Below, piece by piece: positions 9,160 through 16,453 of a stretch of 34,075 nt of DNA (positions are counted from its first letter, which is position 1; each line of letters begins with the position of its first letter). The position numbers were made by a program, and so were the translations under genes. This DNA is from Desulfosporosinus sp. I2. Its GTDB lineage: Bacteria > Bacillota > Desulfitobacteriia > Desulfitobacteriales > Desulfitobacteriaceae. The notes under the pieces were generated by a model. The model searched no databases and was not told where the DNA came from. It saw nothing but the letters and a program-made list of their open reading frames with translations. The stretch is from NCBI RefSeq assembly GCF_000960765.1, contig NZ_JYNH01000038.1, positions 1 through 34,075 on the forward strand. The letters run 5' to 3'.

Positions 9160-9390
9160 AGTTTCCTCCTTGAGTTTAACAATATATTATCATTGTAATA
9201 TTCATAAACCTGGCCGATTTCCTCAGGCAGCAAGCCGGGCATAAAGGTGGCTTTGCCCTCATGATATCCCACAGCCATTCCATCTGAGGAAAGGCGGAGG
9301 CCTTCCAAATGTATTCCAGTTCATTGTAAACCAAGGCGTCCCACCTGTCCAACAGCTTCCCCTCTGCATACTGCCAAACTTACTGGATTA
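9160..9390. other. Decayed sequence between polC remnant and molybdoenzyme operon
   Basis: Short coding-like runs occur in several minus-strand frames, for example LVYNELEYIW and GLLPEEIGQVYEYYN, with no continuous frame or ribosome site. They read like pieces of one eroded protein that I do not recognise. The promoter of the molybdoenzyme operon should also be here, but no clear -35/-10 pair stands out. Confidence 0.35.
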
Positions 9391-9732
9391 TCATTTTTGG
9401 GGTGCGCCAACCGAGGAACCAACCGATCCTCGAGAGCCGACCAGATAGCCATCCTCATTCGATTTCCAGACAAGCTTTTGAGCGATGATATACATAACAG
9501 AGAAGCCATTTTTGATGATCGAATCCAGCTCTCTATCGAGCCTTTGCTGAACAATTTCCGGCAAGGGGTCTCCATAGAGCGTATGGGCCTTCTCATAGGC
9601 AATATCCTTAATAGTCTGCTCGCAGCCTTCAATATGAGGCGGGCATTTCTCCGCTGAAATAGGACTAATCGTCTCACACATATCGGCTGTCAGATTGGTG
9701 TTTGTTACGACCACCTCATAAGCCTTTGCCGC
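9391..9732 (-). pseudogene. polC: Fragment of DNA polymerase III PolC (Gram-positive type)
   Basis: The open run encodes VVVTNTN, then [38 protein letters not shown] and [14 protein letters not shown]. These correspond to the central polymerase region of PolC, where the family continues with SFVATM. Here the frame diverges right after GSSV and stops at 9391, and a TGA precedes it at 9735-9733. Only about 110 of some 1,430 residues remain, with no ribosome site. It is a duplicated relic; the working polC must be elsewhere. Confidence 0.8.
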
Positions 9733-9780
9733 TCAAGAACCCGAAAGCAGACATCCTAGGCTCAGTTCGAGTTCAAACCC

Positions 9781-9808
9781 TAGCCCGGAGATTAAAATCT
9801 CCGGGCTA
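9781..9808. repeat. Hairpin repeat A, copy 2
   Basis: Perfect 12-bp stem TAGCCCGGAGAT / ATCTCCGGGCTA with a TAAA loop, followed by CTCTTTT. The stem is identical to that at 3758-3787. Here no gene ends on the plus strand just before it, so it is either a stranded terminator or a mobile repeat. Confidence 0.75.
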
Positions 9809-10022
9809 CTCTTTTGTCGGGATAATGACTGTTGGGCTTTGTTCAGGTCAGCGCAGGCCTTCTGCACCGTCAGGTAGGTAACTTCTAGAATCGCTTAAAG
9901 AACATAATTAAATTAAATGCTATAACATTATTAAAAACTTATATTGTACATCTTCAAAGATCAATCATATAATTCCTTCAGATGAATTATCTGGATAAGC
10001 AGTTAGAATAAGGGGGATGAAA

Positions 10023-10937
10023 ATGAAGAAAAAACTTTTAACAGCAGTCTTTCTGGTCGTATCTCTAGCCTTTGGTTTAGTAGGATGTTCCAACCCAACG
10101 GGAGGTTCAAAACCTGTCGAGGATGCCAAGACTCAATTCAAATCAGAAATAAAGTTTTATGGTTCTACAACCTTAGCACCCGTCGTATCCCAATTATCCA
10201 CTAATTTTAATGAGCGCTATGCGACCTGGGATAAAGTTGACAGCCAATTCGATAAAAAGGATATTGCAATCTATGTATCCGGCGCCGGTTCCAGTGCAGG
10301 CGTTAAATCAGTCATTGATGGTGTTAGTGATTTCGGCATGGCTTCCAGACAGGTATCCGATGAAGAAAAAGCCAAAATTGAAGGGTATCAGGACTTCAAA
10401 CTAGGCATGGATGCCTTAACCATTTCCGTGAACCCCAAAAATAATCTTATAAAACTAAAAGACTCACTCACCAGCGAAGAGATAAAGAAAATCTTCTCCG
10501 GAGAATTTAAGACTTGGAATGACGTTGATCCTTCTTTATCAAAAACAGAAATTGTTGTTGTCACTCGCGATATCGGAGGCGGAGCTCATGAAGTTTTCCA
10601 AAAGGCGATTATGGGGGACGCCAAAGTTCGCGCCGATGTGATTCAAGCCCCTTCTATGGGAGCTTTGGTTACAAAAATCATTGAGAATGAAAATGCCATC
10701 GGCTATGCTTCCTATGGTATGGTTAATCAAAATAAGGGGAAACTGACGCCTTTTAAAGTTGACGGGATAGAGCCTTCATCGGAAAATATCTTAAATGGCA
10801 CCTACAAAATATCCAGACCTCTGATTATCCTAAAAAAAGGATCCCTGTTGCCTCAAGAAAAAGCGTTCATGGATTATGTTGTTTCAGATGAAGGAATGGA
10901 CATAATCGAGAAATTAGGCTTTGTTCCCAATAAATAG
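10023..10937 (+). CDS. pstS: Phosphate ABC transporter substrate-binding lipoprotein PstS
   Basis: High-affinity phosphate-binding protein anchored to the outer face of the membrane. The N-terminus is a lipoprotein signal (basic KKKLL, hydrophobic core, lipobox LVGC with the lipidated Cys about 22 residues in). Mature-domain hallmarks are the phosphate-binding loop FYGSTTLAPV, SGAGSSAG and SRDIGGG-type TRDIGGGAH. About 304 aa, normal for the family. ATG 10023 is preferred over ATG 10017 because AAGGGGG ends immediately before 10017 but lies 6 nt from 10023. First gene of pstSCAB; no clear Pho box was identified. A stem-loop at 10953-10993 separates it from pstC, consistent with higher expression of the binding protein. 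Confidence 0.95.
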   Translation: MKKKLLTAVFLVVSLAFGLVGCSNPTGGSKPVEDAKTQFKSEIKFYGSTTLAPVVSQLSTNFNERYATWDKVDSQFDKKDIAIYVSGAGSSAGVKSVIDGVSDFGMASRQVSDEEKAKIEGYQDFKLGMDALTISVNPKNNLIKLKDSLTSEEIKKIFSGEFKTWNDVDPSLSKTEIVVVTRDIGGGAHEVFQKAIMGDAKVRADVIQAPSMGALVTKIIENENAIGYASYGMVNQNKGKLTPFKVDGIEPSSENILNGTYKISRPLIILKKGSLLPQEKAFMDYVVSDEGMDIIEKLGFVPNK

Positions 10938-10952
10938 TACACGATAAGGATA

Positions 10953-10993
10953 TGCAAAAAATTCAGGGGCACTCAGCCTCTGATTTTTTTGCA
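10953..10993 (+). terminator. Intercistronic stem-loop between pstS and pstC
   Basis: TGCAAAAAA and TTTTTTTGCA flank an inner GGGGC/GCCTC-type pairing, forming a long imperfect hairpin with a T7 run in the 3' arm. This could act as a partial terminator or as a block to mRNA decay, letting pstS exceed the downstream permease genes. Confidence 0.6.
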
Positions 10994-11099
10994 CCGGCAA
11001 AAAATGTAGTGCTCCTTGCCTGCTTTTTAGGCAAACGGCGCAGCTTTAAAGGTGAGCTCCTGCACTGCTTGCTTGCGCTTTTATCGGATGGGGTGTTTT

Positions 11100-11954
11100 A
11101 TGAATCAGACATTGGAAAAACTATTTATCCTTTTAAGCACAATCTTTACGGTGATCTCCGCAGTCCTGCTTTTCCTGGTGATTATTTTTATTGCCAAGGA
11201 AAGCATGCTGATTTTCCAAGAAGTCAATTTCTTTGACTTTATATGCGGACTAACCTGGAATCCATTGGCCGGTGAACCCAGAGTAGGAATTCTGCCTATG
11301 ATTTTAGCGACCTTTTATGTCTCAATAGTTGCAATATTAATCTCTCTGCCGATAGGAATTGGCTGTGCCCTAGAGTTAGCTGCTCTTGAAAATGAAAGGC
11401 TAAAGAGCTTTTGCACGTCAATTTTGGGGGTGTTGGCGGGAATACCTTCCGTTATTTATGGCTTAATTGGTCTCTTGGTTGTGGTAAAATTTCTTGAGAA
11501 AAAGTTCATGCTTGCCGCTGGTGAATCCATCCTTAGCGGTGGAATTGTCTTGGCTGTAATGGTTTTACCCTACATAGTTTCATCCGCCGCAGAAACAATG
11601 GAAAAATCCTATGTGCAATATAAGGAAACGTCTCTAGCCTTAGGTGTTTCTAAGAGTTATATGTTGAGAGCTTTAATTTTGCCCAACGCCAAAGGTGCCA
11701 TTTTAACCTCCATGATCTTGGCCTTTTCCAGGGCGATGGGGGAAACCATGGCCGTGATGATGGTCATCGGAAATTCACCGATTCTTCCGAAACTGCTCGG
11801 GAAAGGCGAAACCATTCCGGCGCTCATCGCTTTGGAAATTGGGACTGCGGGTCTCGGGAGTTTACATTACCACGCGCTTTTTACGGCGGGTTTTGTACTG
11901 ATGATCTTCCTGATTTTCCTGAACGCTCTTTTTTATACTACTCAGAAAGTATAA
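11100..11954 (+). CDS. pstC: Phosphate ABC transporter permease PstC
   Basis: Inner-membrane channel subunit, 284 aa, with about six hydrophobic segments and the BPD-type EAA loop around residues 175-200 (SLALGVSKSY, ILPNAKG). ATG 11100 (MNQTLEK) is chosen over an upstream GTG because GGATGGGG precedes it and the upstream codons are not family-like. Pairs with PstA. The C-terminus is odd: the last codons (TTQKV and the TAA) fall inside the left arm of the dispersed stem-loop repeat at 11943-11975, so the repeat appears to have replaced the native end of the protein by a few residues. Confidence 0.93.
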   Translation: MNQTLEKLFILLSTIFTVISAVLLFLVIIFIAKESMLIFQEVNFFDFICGLTWNPLAGEPRVGILPMILATFYVSIVAILISLPIGIGCALELAALENERLKSFCTSILGVLAGIPSVIYGLIGLLVVVKFLEKKFMLAAGESILSGGIVLAVMVLPYIVSSAAETMEKSYVQYKETSLALGVSKSYMLRALILPNAKGAILTSMILAFSRAMGETMAVMMVIGNSPILPKLLGKGETIPALIALEIGTAGLGSLHYHALFTAGFVLMIFLIFLNALFYTTQKV

Positions 11955-11975
11955 CTTTGCAGTACATACTTTCTG
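11943..11975 (+). repeat. Stem-loop repeat B, copy 1 (overlaps pstC end)
   Basis: CAGAAAGTAT, 13-nt spacer AACTTTGCAGTAC, ATACTTTCTG: perfect 10-bp arms. The upstream flank is TTTTTTATACTACT. The left arm encodes the last residues and the stop of pstC. The same core occurs at 14217-14249, 19199-19230 and 29661-29690. Confidence 0.85.
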
Positions 11976-12060
11976 AAGCATAAGTGCAACTAGGGCTGCC
12001 GCCTTCGCCAGAGGCTTGGCGCCAGCCAAGTTTTCTTTATCTGATCAAGAAAAACTTGAC
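11976..12060 (+). repeat. Extended repeat element attached to stem-loop B, copy 1
   Basis: Right of the stem-loop comes AAGCATAAGTGCAACTAGG, then a GC-rich segment with its own small hairpin (CGCCA/TGGCG) and GCCAGCCAAGTTTTCT. On the opposite strand this segment closely matches 19099-19196, down to the 16-mer AGAAAACTTGGCTGGC. A further inverted repeat, CAAGTTTTCTT / AAGAAAAACTTG (12027-12058), closes this copy. It fills the gap between pstC and pstA. Confidence 0.7.
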
Positions 12061-12102
12061 TGAAAATCTCCAATAAGGCAGAGAGGAACAGAGGTAGATC
12101 GT

Positions 12103-12936
12103 ATGAATGTGACCAATTTTCCATTAAGGTGCTGGACGATCATAAGCACAGTTCTCTCCATAGGCCTGCTGTTTTTTTTGTTAGGTTTTGTTTTCCTAAA
12201 AGCTCAAGGAGTTATAACCCTTAATTTCATTCTGGCAAAACCCGCGGGTTTTCCCGTAGGTTCAGCAGGAGGTATATGGCCGGCAATTGCAGGCAGCCTG
12301 CTTGTTACCTTGATTGCCAGTCTCTTTGCCTCGATCCTTGCCTTTTTTTCAGCAGTCTATATGGTTTTTTACTGTAGAGATGCCCGGATTCATCTAATCC
12401 TTAACCTGATTATTCAATGTATTGCCGGTATTCCGTCCATAGTATTGGGACTTTTCGGTTATGCTTTTTTAGTCATTAAGCTGAAGCTTGGGTTATCAAT
12501 CCTAGCCTCCGGCCTAACTCTAGCCATTATGATTTTCCCCTTTATTCAAATCAGACTGCAAAAACTATTTCAGGAGACCAGCAAACAGCTTTTGGAAGCG
12601 TCGGCTTCTTTAGGAATCAACCAAGCGTATACCATCTTTAACTTGCTCTTGCCGATGTATAGAAAGCAGTTCCTTTCGATTGTCACCCTAGCCTCAGGTT
12701 TTGCAATGGGTGCTGCTGCCCCAGTCATGCTGACAGGATGCATGATGAATGCACCCGTACCAAAGTCCCTAGCCTCGCCGTTTATGTCTTTGCCCTATCA
12801 CCTTTATGTTTTAATAGGTCAGGGAATCTCCTTAGAAAACGCTTATGGCACCGCTTTCGTTTTGATGACTTTAATTTTATTCCTTAATTTATTAGCAGCA
12901 ATACCCACTATACTGAGAATGAGAGGAAAACCATGA
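12103..12936 (+). CDS. pstA: Phosphate ABC transporter permease PstA
   Basis: Second channel subunit, 277 aa, about six membrane segments, with an N-terminal hydrophobic helix (VLSIGLLFFLLGFVF) and a BPD-type coupling loop at about 165-190 (LLEASASLGINQAY). AGAGGAACAGAGG precedes the ATG. It is separated from pstC by 148 nt of repeat DNA, but its stop overlaps the pstB start in an ATGA, so pstA and pstB are translationally coupled. The protein is divergent from well-studied PstA proteins; the assignment leans on its place between pstC and pstB. Confidence 0.9.
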   Translation: MNVTNFPLRCWTIISTVLSIGLLFFLLGFVFLKAQGVITLNFILAKPAGFPVGSAGGIWPAIAGSLLVTLIASLFASILAFFSAVYMVFYCRDARIHLILNLIIQCIAGIPSIVLGLFGYAFLVIKLKLGLSILASGLTLAIMIFPFIQIRLQKLFQETSKQLLEASASLGINQAYTIFNLLLPMYRKQFLSIVTLASGFAMGAAAPVMLTGCMMNAPVPKSLASPFMSLPYHLYVLIGQGISLENAYGTAFVLMTLILFLNLLAAIPTILRMRGKP

Positions 12937-13682
12937 AAGACCATCTAATACTTAAGGATTTAAGTGTCGCTCTTGGGGATGCGGAAATACTAAGAAAGGT
13001 TAATCTGGCCATTTCCCGATATAAAATCTTAGCGGTTATCGGGCCATCCGGTTGTGGTAAAACCACCCTGCTTAGGACTATAAACAGACTCATTGAGGAA
13101 GAAAAGCAAGCAAGAGTATCCGGTGAGATACTCTTTAAGGGGAAGTCTATTCATCAGATACCCTTAGCAAAATTAAGGAAGGACATCGGCCTGGTTTTTC
13201 AGCAACCCACGCCCTTTCCCATGTCGATTTATGATAATCTAGCTTATGCTTTGAAATATCATGGCGTAAGAGGTAAAGACAACTTAGATAAAATTATCGA
13301 GGCAAAATTGAAATTGTGCGGTCTATATGAGGAAGTTAAAGATCATTTAACCATGTCCGCGCTAAAACTTTCAGGCGGACAACAACAAAGACTCAGTATC
13401 GCGCGCTCCTTATGTGTGGAACCTGAGGTTTTATTGATGGATGAGCCTTGTTCATCCCTTGATATCCATAATACTAAAATAATTGAAGACCTGATTGTAA
13501 AACTTTCCGAGCAGTATACAATTGTCATTGTCACTCATAATTTACAGCAAGCCCGAAGAATTGCCGATTATACTGCCTTTTTTCTGGAAGGCAAGCTCAT
13601 GGAAATGAATAATACAGAGGCATTTTTCGCAAACCCCCAAGAGGAAGAAACAAAACAATATCTGCAAGGATTATTTGGATAA
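12933..13682 (+). CDS. pstB: Phosphate ABC transporter ATPase PstB
   Basis: Cytoplasmic ATPase powering PstCA, 249 aa. Walker A GPSGCGKTT near residue 36, Q-loop VFQQPTPFPMSIYDN, signature LSGGQQQR, Walker B VLLMDEPCSSLD and switch His in VTHN are all present, so it should be active. PstB proteins typically have the FPMSIYDN stretch seen here. Last gene of the operon; no phoU follows, the next gene being a convergent moaE-like remnant. Confidence 0.95.
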   Translation: MKDHLILKDLSVALGDAEILRKVNLAISRYKILAVIGPSGCGKTTLLRTINRLIEEEKQARVSGEILFKGKSIHQIPLAKLRKDIGLVFQQPTPFPMSIYDNLAYALKYHGVRGKDNLDKIIEAKLKLCGLYEEVKDHLTMSALKLSGGQQQRLSIARSLCVEPEVLLMDEPCSSLDIHNTKIIEDLIVKLSEQYTIVIVTHNLQQARRIADYTAFFLEGKLMEMNNTEAFFANPQEEETKQYLQGLFG

Positions 13683-13772
13683 GTTTATATGGTTATTTCT
13701 GTAAAAACAGGCCCTCTGGGCAATGGTTTTATTTTCTAAAGAAGAATGACTCGGTAACCTAAAGTAAATTAC

Positions 13773-14164
13773 CTATTTTTGTTCAATTTCGGTAACACAT
13801 TCGCTTTTGATCTTTTCAACCAGAAATTGCAGTGCATCAACAACATGTGGTCTGATGTCGCCGCCTATTAGCACATCATTATGTCGTCGCCAAGTTCAAG
13901 CTGACCTTTATTAAGCCAAACCCTGACATAGAAAATACCATCCATCTTATAGGTTTCAGCAATCGCCGTATCAACCTTTGCTGCATCATAAGCAAATTCC
14001 ATTCCCGTTACCATCGAACCGTCATCAATTCCTTGGCGTACCTTGGCTTTAGGCGTTTGGCGCACAACACCATTATGAACTAAAAACATCCCTTCCTGTA
14101 AAGCCGCCGGATCAGTTTTTGCTTCTTGGAGCCATTCATCCATTGATGGCGATAGCTTTTTCAT
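13773..14164 (-). pseudogene. MoaE-like molybdopterin synthase subunit, one-base frameshift
   Basis: From ATG 14164 the frame reads KKLSPSMDEWLQEAKTDP, then VVRQTPKAKVRQG and YVRVWLNKGQLELGDDIM, and stops early. After one frame change at about 13877 it continues VLIGGDIRPHVVDALQFLVEKIK and ends with TAG at 13775-13773. Joined it gives about 130 aa, which matches, from memory, the MoaE-type proteins of Desulfitobacterium-like Clostridia (the catalytic partner in molybdopterin formation). The coding span is 2 modulo 3, consistent with loss of one base in a Met-Tyr-Val-like stretch. A longer open frame to 14293 runs through stem-loop repeat B and is not believed. Confidence 0.7.
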
Positions 14165-14216
14165 TTTTTGCCCAACGTAGTGAGCATAAGTGCTAAGATA
14201 TGGATCCAGGCAATTC

Positions 14217-14249
14217 CAGAAAATATGCAACGAAAGGTTATACTTTCTG
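14217..14249 (-). repeat. Stem-loop repeat B, copy 2
   Basis: On the plus strand CAGAAAATAT, a 13-nt spacer, ATACTTTCTG: 10-bp arms with one mismatch. Read on the minus strand the loop begins AACCTTT and the outer flank is TTTTTTATACTAGT, the same layout as copy 1. It lies just upstream of the moaE-like remnant. Confidence 0.75.
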
Positions 14250-14390
14250 ACTAGTATAAAAAAACCGCGGCTACAGCTACAGCCTCGGTCCATTTTATGA
14301 TCTTCTCTGATATTTCGATTTTATAGTACTGCCCCATAAAGTCCTTTGTAATACTCAGGATTCCTTAACATAAAATGGAATTGTTTACTG

Positions 14391-14711
14391 TCAACCTCGT
14401 ATCGACGAAGCAATACTCATCGATTCCAGTAACTTCTGAAGATATTCTATTTGTTCCGGCAAAAGCTTTTTCGCAGTACCCAGTAGTCGTTGGATTTCTG
14501 GTCCCAAGACCTGTTCTTCTTCTGTGAAGAATTCCGCAAGGCTAATGCCGAGAGCATCACATATGCTTTCCAGGGAACCGAGTGAGGGTTTAGAATCGTT
14601 GGCTTCAATTTTATAAATTGTAGTCGGGTCTAGTCCGACTTTTTTCGCTAAAGCATTGGCGGAAATTCCAGCTGTATTACGAAAGAACTTTATCCGTTGT
14701 CCGTAATTCAT
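14391..14711 (-). CDS. XRE-family transcriptional regulator
   Basis: About 106 aa. A Cro/CI-type helix-turn-helix occupies residues 4-60 (YGQRIKFFRNTAGIS, ALAKKVGLDPTTIYKIE, KPSLGSLESICDALG), followed by a short helical tail (ILGPEIQ.LL, EQIEYLQKLLESM). ATG 14711 is used because AGGA lies 9 nt upstream and the HTH begins there; the longer reading to 14762 crosses the operator region. Divergent from another XRE gene, with two similar operator-like repeats in between, suggesting a two-regulator switch. Confidence 0.85.
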   Translation of the reverse strand: MNYGQRIKFFRNTAGISANALAKKVGLDPTTIYKIEANDSKPSLGSLESICDALGISLAEFFTEEEQVLGPEIQRLLGTAKKLLPEQIEYLQKLLESMSIASSIRG

Positions 14712-14722
14712 TTCATCACATC

Positions 14723-14788
14723 CTGAATTTAATTCATGTTCAATTATATCTGAATCGTACAAAAGTAAGTATCCTGAGTTTTATTCAG
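14723..14788. promoter_or_regulatory. Two operator-like repeats between divergent XRE genes
   Basis: CCTGAATTTAATTCA (14722-14736) and CCTGAGTTTTATTCA (14773-14787) differ at few positions, are each partly dyadic (CTGA...TCA(G)), and start 51 nt apart. They sit between two divergent XRE genes, where shared operators are expected. Which regulator binds them is unknown. Confidence 0.55.
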
Positions 14789-14797
14789 TTTATAGCA

Positions 14798-14824
14798 TTG
14801 ACATGTCGAATGTAATTCTATAAT
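14798..14824 (+). promoter_or_regulatory. Probable promoter of the rightward XRE gene
   Basis: TTGACA (14798-14803) and TATAAT (14819-14824) match the consensus hexamers, though the 15-nt spacer is short. It lies 23 nt before the TTG start at 14847 and 10 nt after the second operator-like repeat. Confidence 0.5.
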
Positions 14825-14846
14825 CTTTTAACCAGGGGTGGTCTTA

Positions 14847-15092
14847 TTGGATACTACAAACAAGCAAATTAAAAAGATAAGAATAGCGCTCAAAATGACT
14901 CAAAAACAACTTGCTGATTTGGTTCATATCGACGAAAGCATGATTAATAAAATCGAAAATGGTCATTCAACAGGCTCAATCCGAACCTTAACCAAACTCG
15001 CTGCCGCTCTCGGTGTTAGTATTGCCGAACTGATTGGAGAACAATCCCCTGAACAGCGGGAGGAAGACGATGTCCAGACAACACCTCAGTGA
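14847..15092 (+). CDS. Small XRE-family regulator
   Basis: About 81 aa, nearly all a Cro/CI-type helix-turn-helix (IKKIRIALKMTQKQLADLV, ESMINKIENG, TLTKLAAALGVSIAELIG) with an acidic tail. The TTG at 14847 lies 5 nt after AGGGGTGG; a GTG at 14838 would place the start within the ribosome site. Its end overlaps the next small gene by 23 nt, so the two form an operon. The divergent XRE gene and shared repeats suggest mutual control. Confidence 0.8.
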   Translation: MDTTNKQIKKIRIALKMTQKQLADLVHIDESMINKIENGHSTGSIRTLTKLAAALGVSIAELIGEQSPEQREEDDVQTTPQ

Positions 15093-15306
15093 TTTTGAAA
15101 TTGGCTATGAATATGTCCGCAAGCGCTATTCGTTTTTGGCCAAACATAGCTCCCAACATTTATGGGAACTGGGAAACGCTTACCTACAGACAAGGGGTGC
15201 TAACGCCGAGCTTTCCAGAGGCATGGGATTCTATTTCCTCGAGTTAGGAATTAAAATGCGTCTTGCTGAAATTGCATCGGCCCATAAAAAAGAAGACTGC
15301 GTTTAG
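15070..15306 (+). CDS. Hypothetical small protein in an operon with the XRE regulator
   Basis: ATG 15070 is preceded by GGGAGGAAG about 9 nt upstream and lies inside the 3' end of the XRE gene in another frame. The 78-aa product is helical and rich in aromatic and charged residues (DFEIGYEYVRKRYSFLAKH, FYFLELGIKMRLAEIASAHK), with no signal peptide or metal motif. I recognise no family. The tight overlap suggests co-translation with the regulator, as for accessory or partner genes of mobile-element switches. Confidence 0.6.
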   Translation: MSRQHLSDFEIGYEYVRKRYSFLAKHSSQHLWELGNAYLQTRGANAELSRGMGFYFLELGIKMRLAEIASAHKKEDCV

Positions 15307-15327
15307 CAGTCCGCTTTGCTAAGAGAA

Positions 15328-15350
15328 AAGACCTCCATGAGGGAGGCCTT
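15328..15350. terminator. Stem-loop terminator
   Basis: AAGACCTCC-ATGA-GGGAGGCCTT forms a stem of about nine pairs with one mismatch. The minus-strand reading is followed by CTTTTC, so it suits the remnant ending at 15352 as well as the plus-strand operon ending at 15306. Confidence 0.55.
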
Positions 15351-15351
15351 A

Positions 15352-15640
15352 CTAATCTTCATGTATTAATTTAATTTGATGAACTAAATATTGAAAATCC
15401 CGTGGATACATTTTACCGATAAAATCCTTTTCCTTAATAATCTGTTTAAAGTCTTCTTTGGTTACTTCTAATAATCTTAAGCCCATTCCCCATGACGGCT
15501 TTGTCAATCCAGATCTTCTCCAATTAGGAATAGGAATTTTATATTGATCATGATATTTTGGTGGATCAAGGCGTCAGTTTTACTTCCACAGCTACGTCTA
15601 TTAAATGGAGTGGTCTAAATTGTCTTTTCATTGGAATTGC
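15352..15640 (-). pseudogene. Remnant of a PemK/MazF-like toxin (C-terminal part)
   Basis: A frame ending at TAG 15354-15352 reads DPPKYHDQYKIPIPNWRRSG, then LTKPSWGMGLRLLEV and ends with IGKMYPRDFQYLVHQI. The W..SGL.KPS pattern followed by a hydrophobic strand and IGK...DF resembles the C-terminal half of PemK/MazF-fold proteins (inference). A TGA precedes the frame; further upstream another frame reads FRPLHLIDVAVEVKLTP, which could be the previous segment after a frameshift. No start or antitoxin is visible, and the next plus-strand gene overlaps its missing 5' end. Confidence 0.4.
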
Positions 15641-15668
15641 TATTGGTGTGTTGAGGAGGGTTTTGAAA

Positions 15669-16100
15669 ATGAAGAAAGCTTGGTTTTTTGTGGTTTTGCT
15701 CACGGTGTTTGTCCTTGTCACTTTACCTAAGCTAGGTAACGCAACCAACGAAAAGGTAACGGTAACCCCGGAACAAAGTCTGCCCACAGTCGAAACAGCC
15801 GAAAATCTGCGCAATCTTTTGAAGGAGTCTCAAAGTTCCAGAGCATTGATGGGACTGGGGAGACTCTCTGCCGGTGACGTAATGCTGGGGGCAGTCATTA
15901 AATCCGCACAAACATCGGAAGCATCAGCCCATCTTAAGGATGAGGACATCTTGAAATCCGGTCAGTATTATCTAAACAGCTCTAAGGCCATAGAGCGGAT
16001 CATTTTCATCAAAGACACCCTCTATACCCTTTCCCAAGCAATGATTAAAGCCAATGATCTTCATTCACTGCAAGAGAAGAACAGCTTAATTCTAAAATAA
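15669..16100 (+). CDS. Exported hypothetical protein
   Basis: 143 aa from ATG 15669, which has GAGGAGGG 8 nt upstream. The first 25 residues form a signal peptide (MKKAW, then a hydrophobic stretch ending near LGNA) with no lipobox Cys, so the protein is probably secreted or surface-retained. The rest is helical, with no domain I recognise. An upstream reading to 15558 has no ribosome site and is rejected. A strong terminator follows at 16169-16213. Confidence 0.7.
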   Translation: MKKAWFFVVLLTVFVLVTLPKLGNATNEKVTVTPEQSLPTVETAENLRNLLKESQSSRALMGLGRLSAGDVMLGAVIKSAQTSEASAHLKDEDILKSGQYYLNSSKAIERIIFIKDTLYTLSQAMIKANDLHSLQEKNSLILK

Positions 16101-16168
16101 GTTATAATTCACTTCCATCGGCAAATTCCCGTAACCTATAGGTATTTATTTTAGAAAGTAAAACTGAT

Positions 16169-16213
16169 AAAAGGCTGGAAGCATGTTTGTGATGTGCTCC
16201 AGCCTTTTCTTTT
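16169..16213 (+). terminator. Rho-independent terminator of the exported-protein gene
   Basis: AAAAGGCTGGA (16169-16179) pairs with TCCAGCCTTTT (16198-16208), with CTTTT after it. Classical shape, 70 nt after the stop. Confidence 0.85.
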
Positions 16214-16392
16214 ACAATTGTAGGGAAATTCGGCCGCCCCGACATCTATTGCGAAACTGATATCATACAAACTGAGACAGATATATCTATAGAGATAGAT
16301 TTATCCGAGGTATTCCAAGATGAAATTGCTCTTCTGTAAGCTCTCGAAATGAGCATCCTGCTTCAAATGCTGATTAGCACAAAAAATTATTA

Positions 16393-16420
16393 CCCTGCCA
16401 ATATCCTTTCCATGGCAGGG
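16393..16420 (-). terminator. Probable terminator of the Uma2-type gene
   Basis: CCCTGCCA / TGGCAGGG, perfect 8-bp arms around a 12-nt loop. On the minus strand it is followed, after a short AT stretch, by a T6 run. It lies 33 nt after the Uma2-type stop. Confidence 0.7.
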
Positions 16421-16453
16421 CGTCCTCAATTCTATTCTATCTCAAAGTTCATT

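Larger units (their letters stand above)
16101..16453. other. Intergenic stretch between exported protein and Uma2 gene
   Basis: No gene seen. It holds two terminators, one for each convergent neighbour (16169-16213 and 16393-16420), and about 170 nt between them without a recognisable feature. Confidence 0.6.

Noticed and set aside
9105-9308. 67-codon minus-strand ORF before the molybdoenzyme gene
   Set aside because: No ribosome site, and coding-like runs shift between frames; treated as decayed DNA.
10952-11236. 94-codon plus-strand ORF between pstS and pstC
   Set aside because: It starts in the intercistronic hairpin and overlaps the 5' end of pstC in another frame; no family resemblance.
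12933-13682. ATPase of a tungstate or amino-acid transporter instead of PstB
   Set aside because: The binding protein has the PstS phosphate loop and the gene order is pstSCAB.
13868-14293. Long N-terminal extension of the moaE-like frame up to 14293
   Set aside because: The extra codons run through stem-loop repeat B and give sequence unlike MoaE; ATG 14164 matches the family start.
16141-16165. Fifth copy of stem-loop repeat B (TTAGAAAGTAAAAC)
   Set aside because: Only one arm resembles the repeat; no pairing partner follows.
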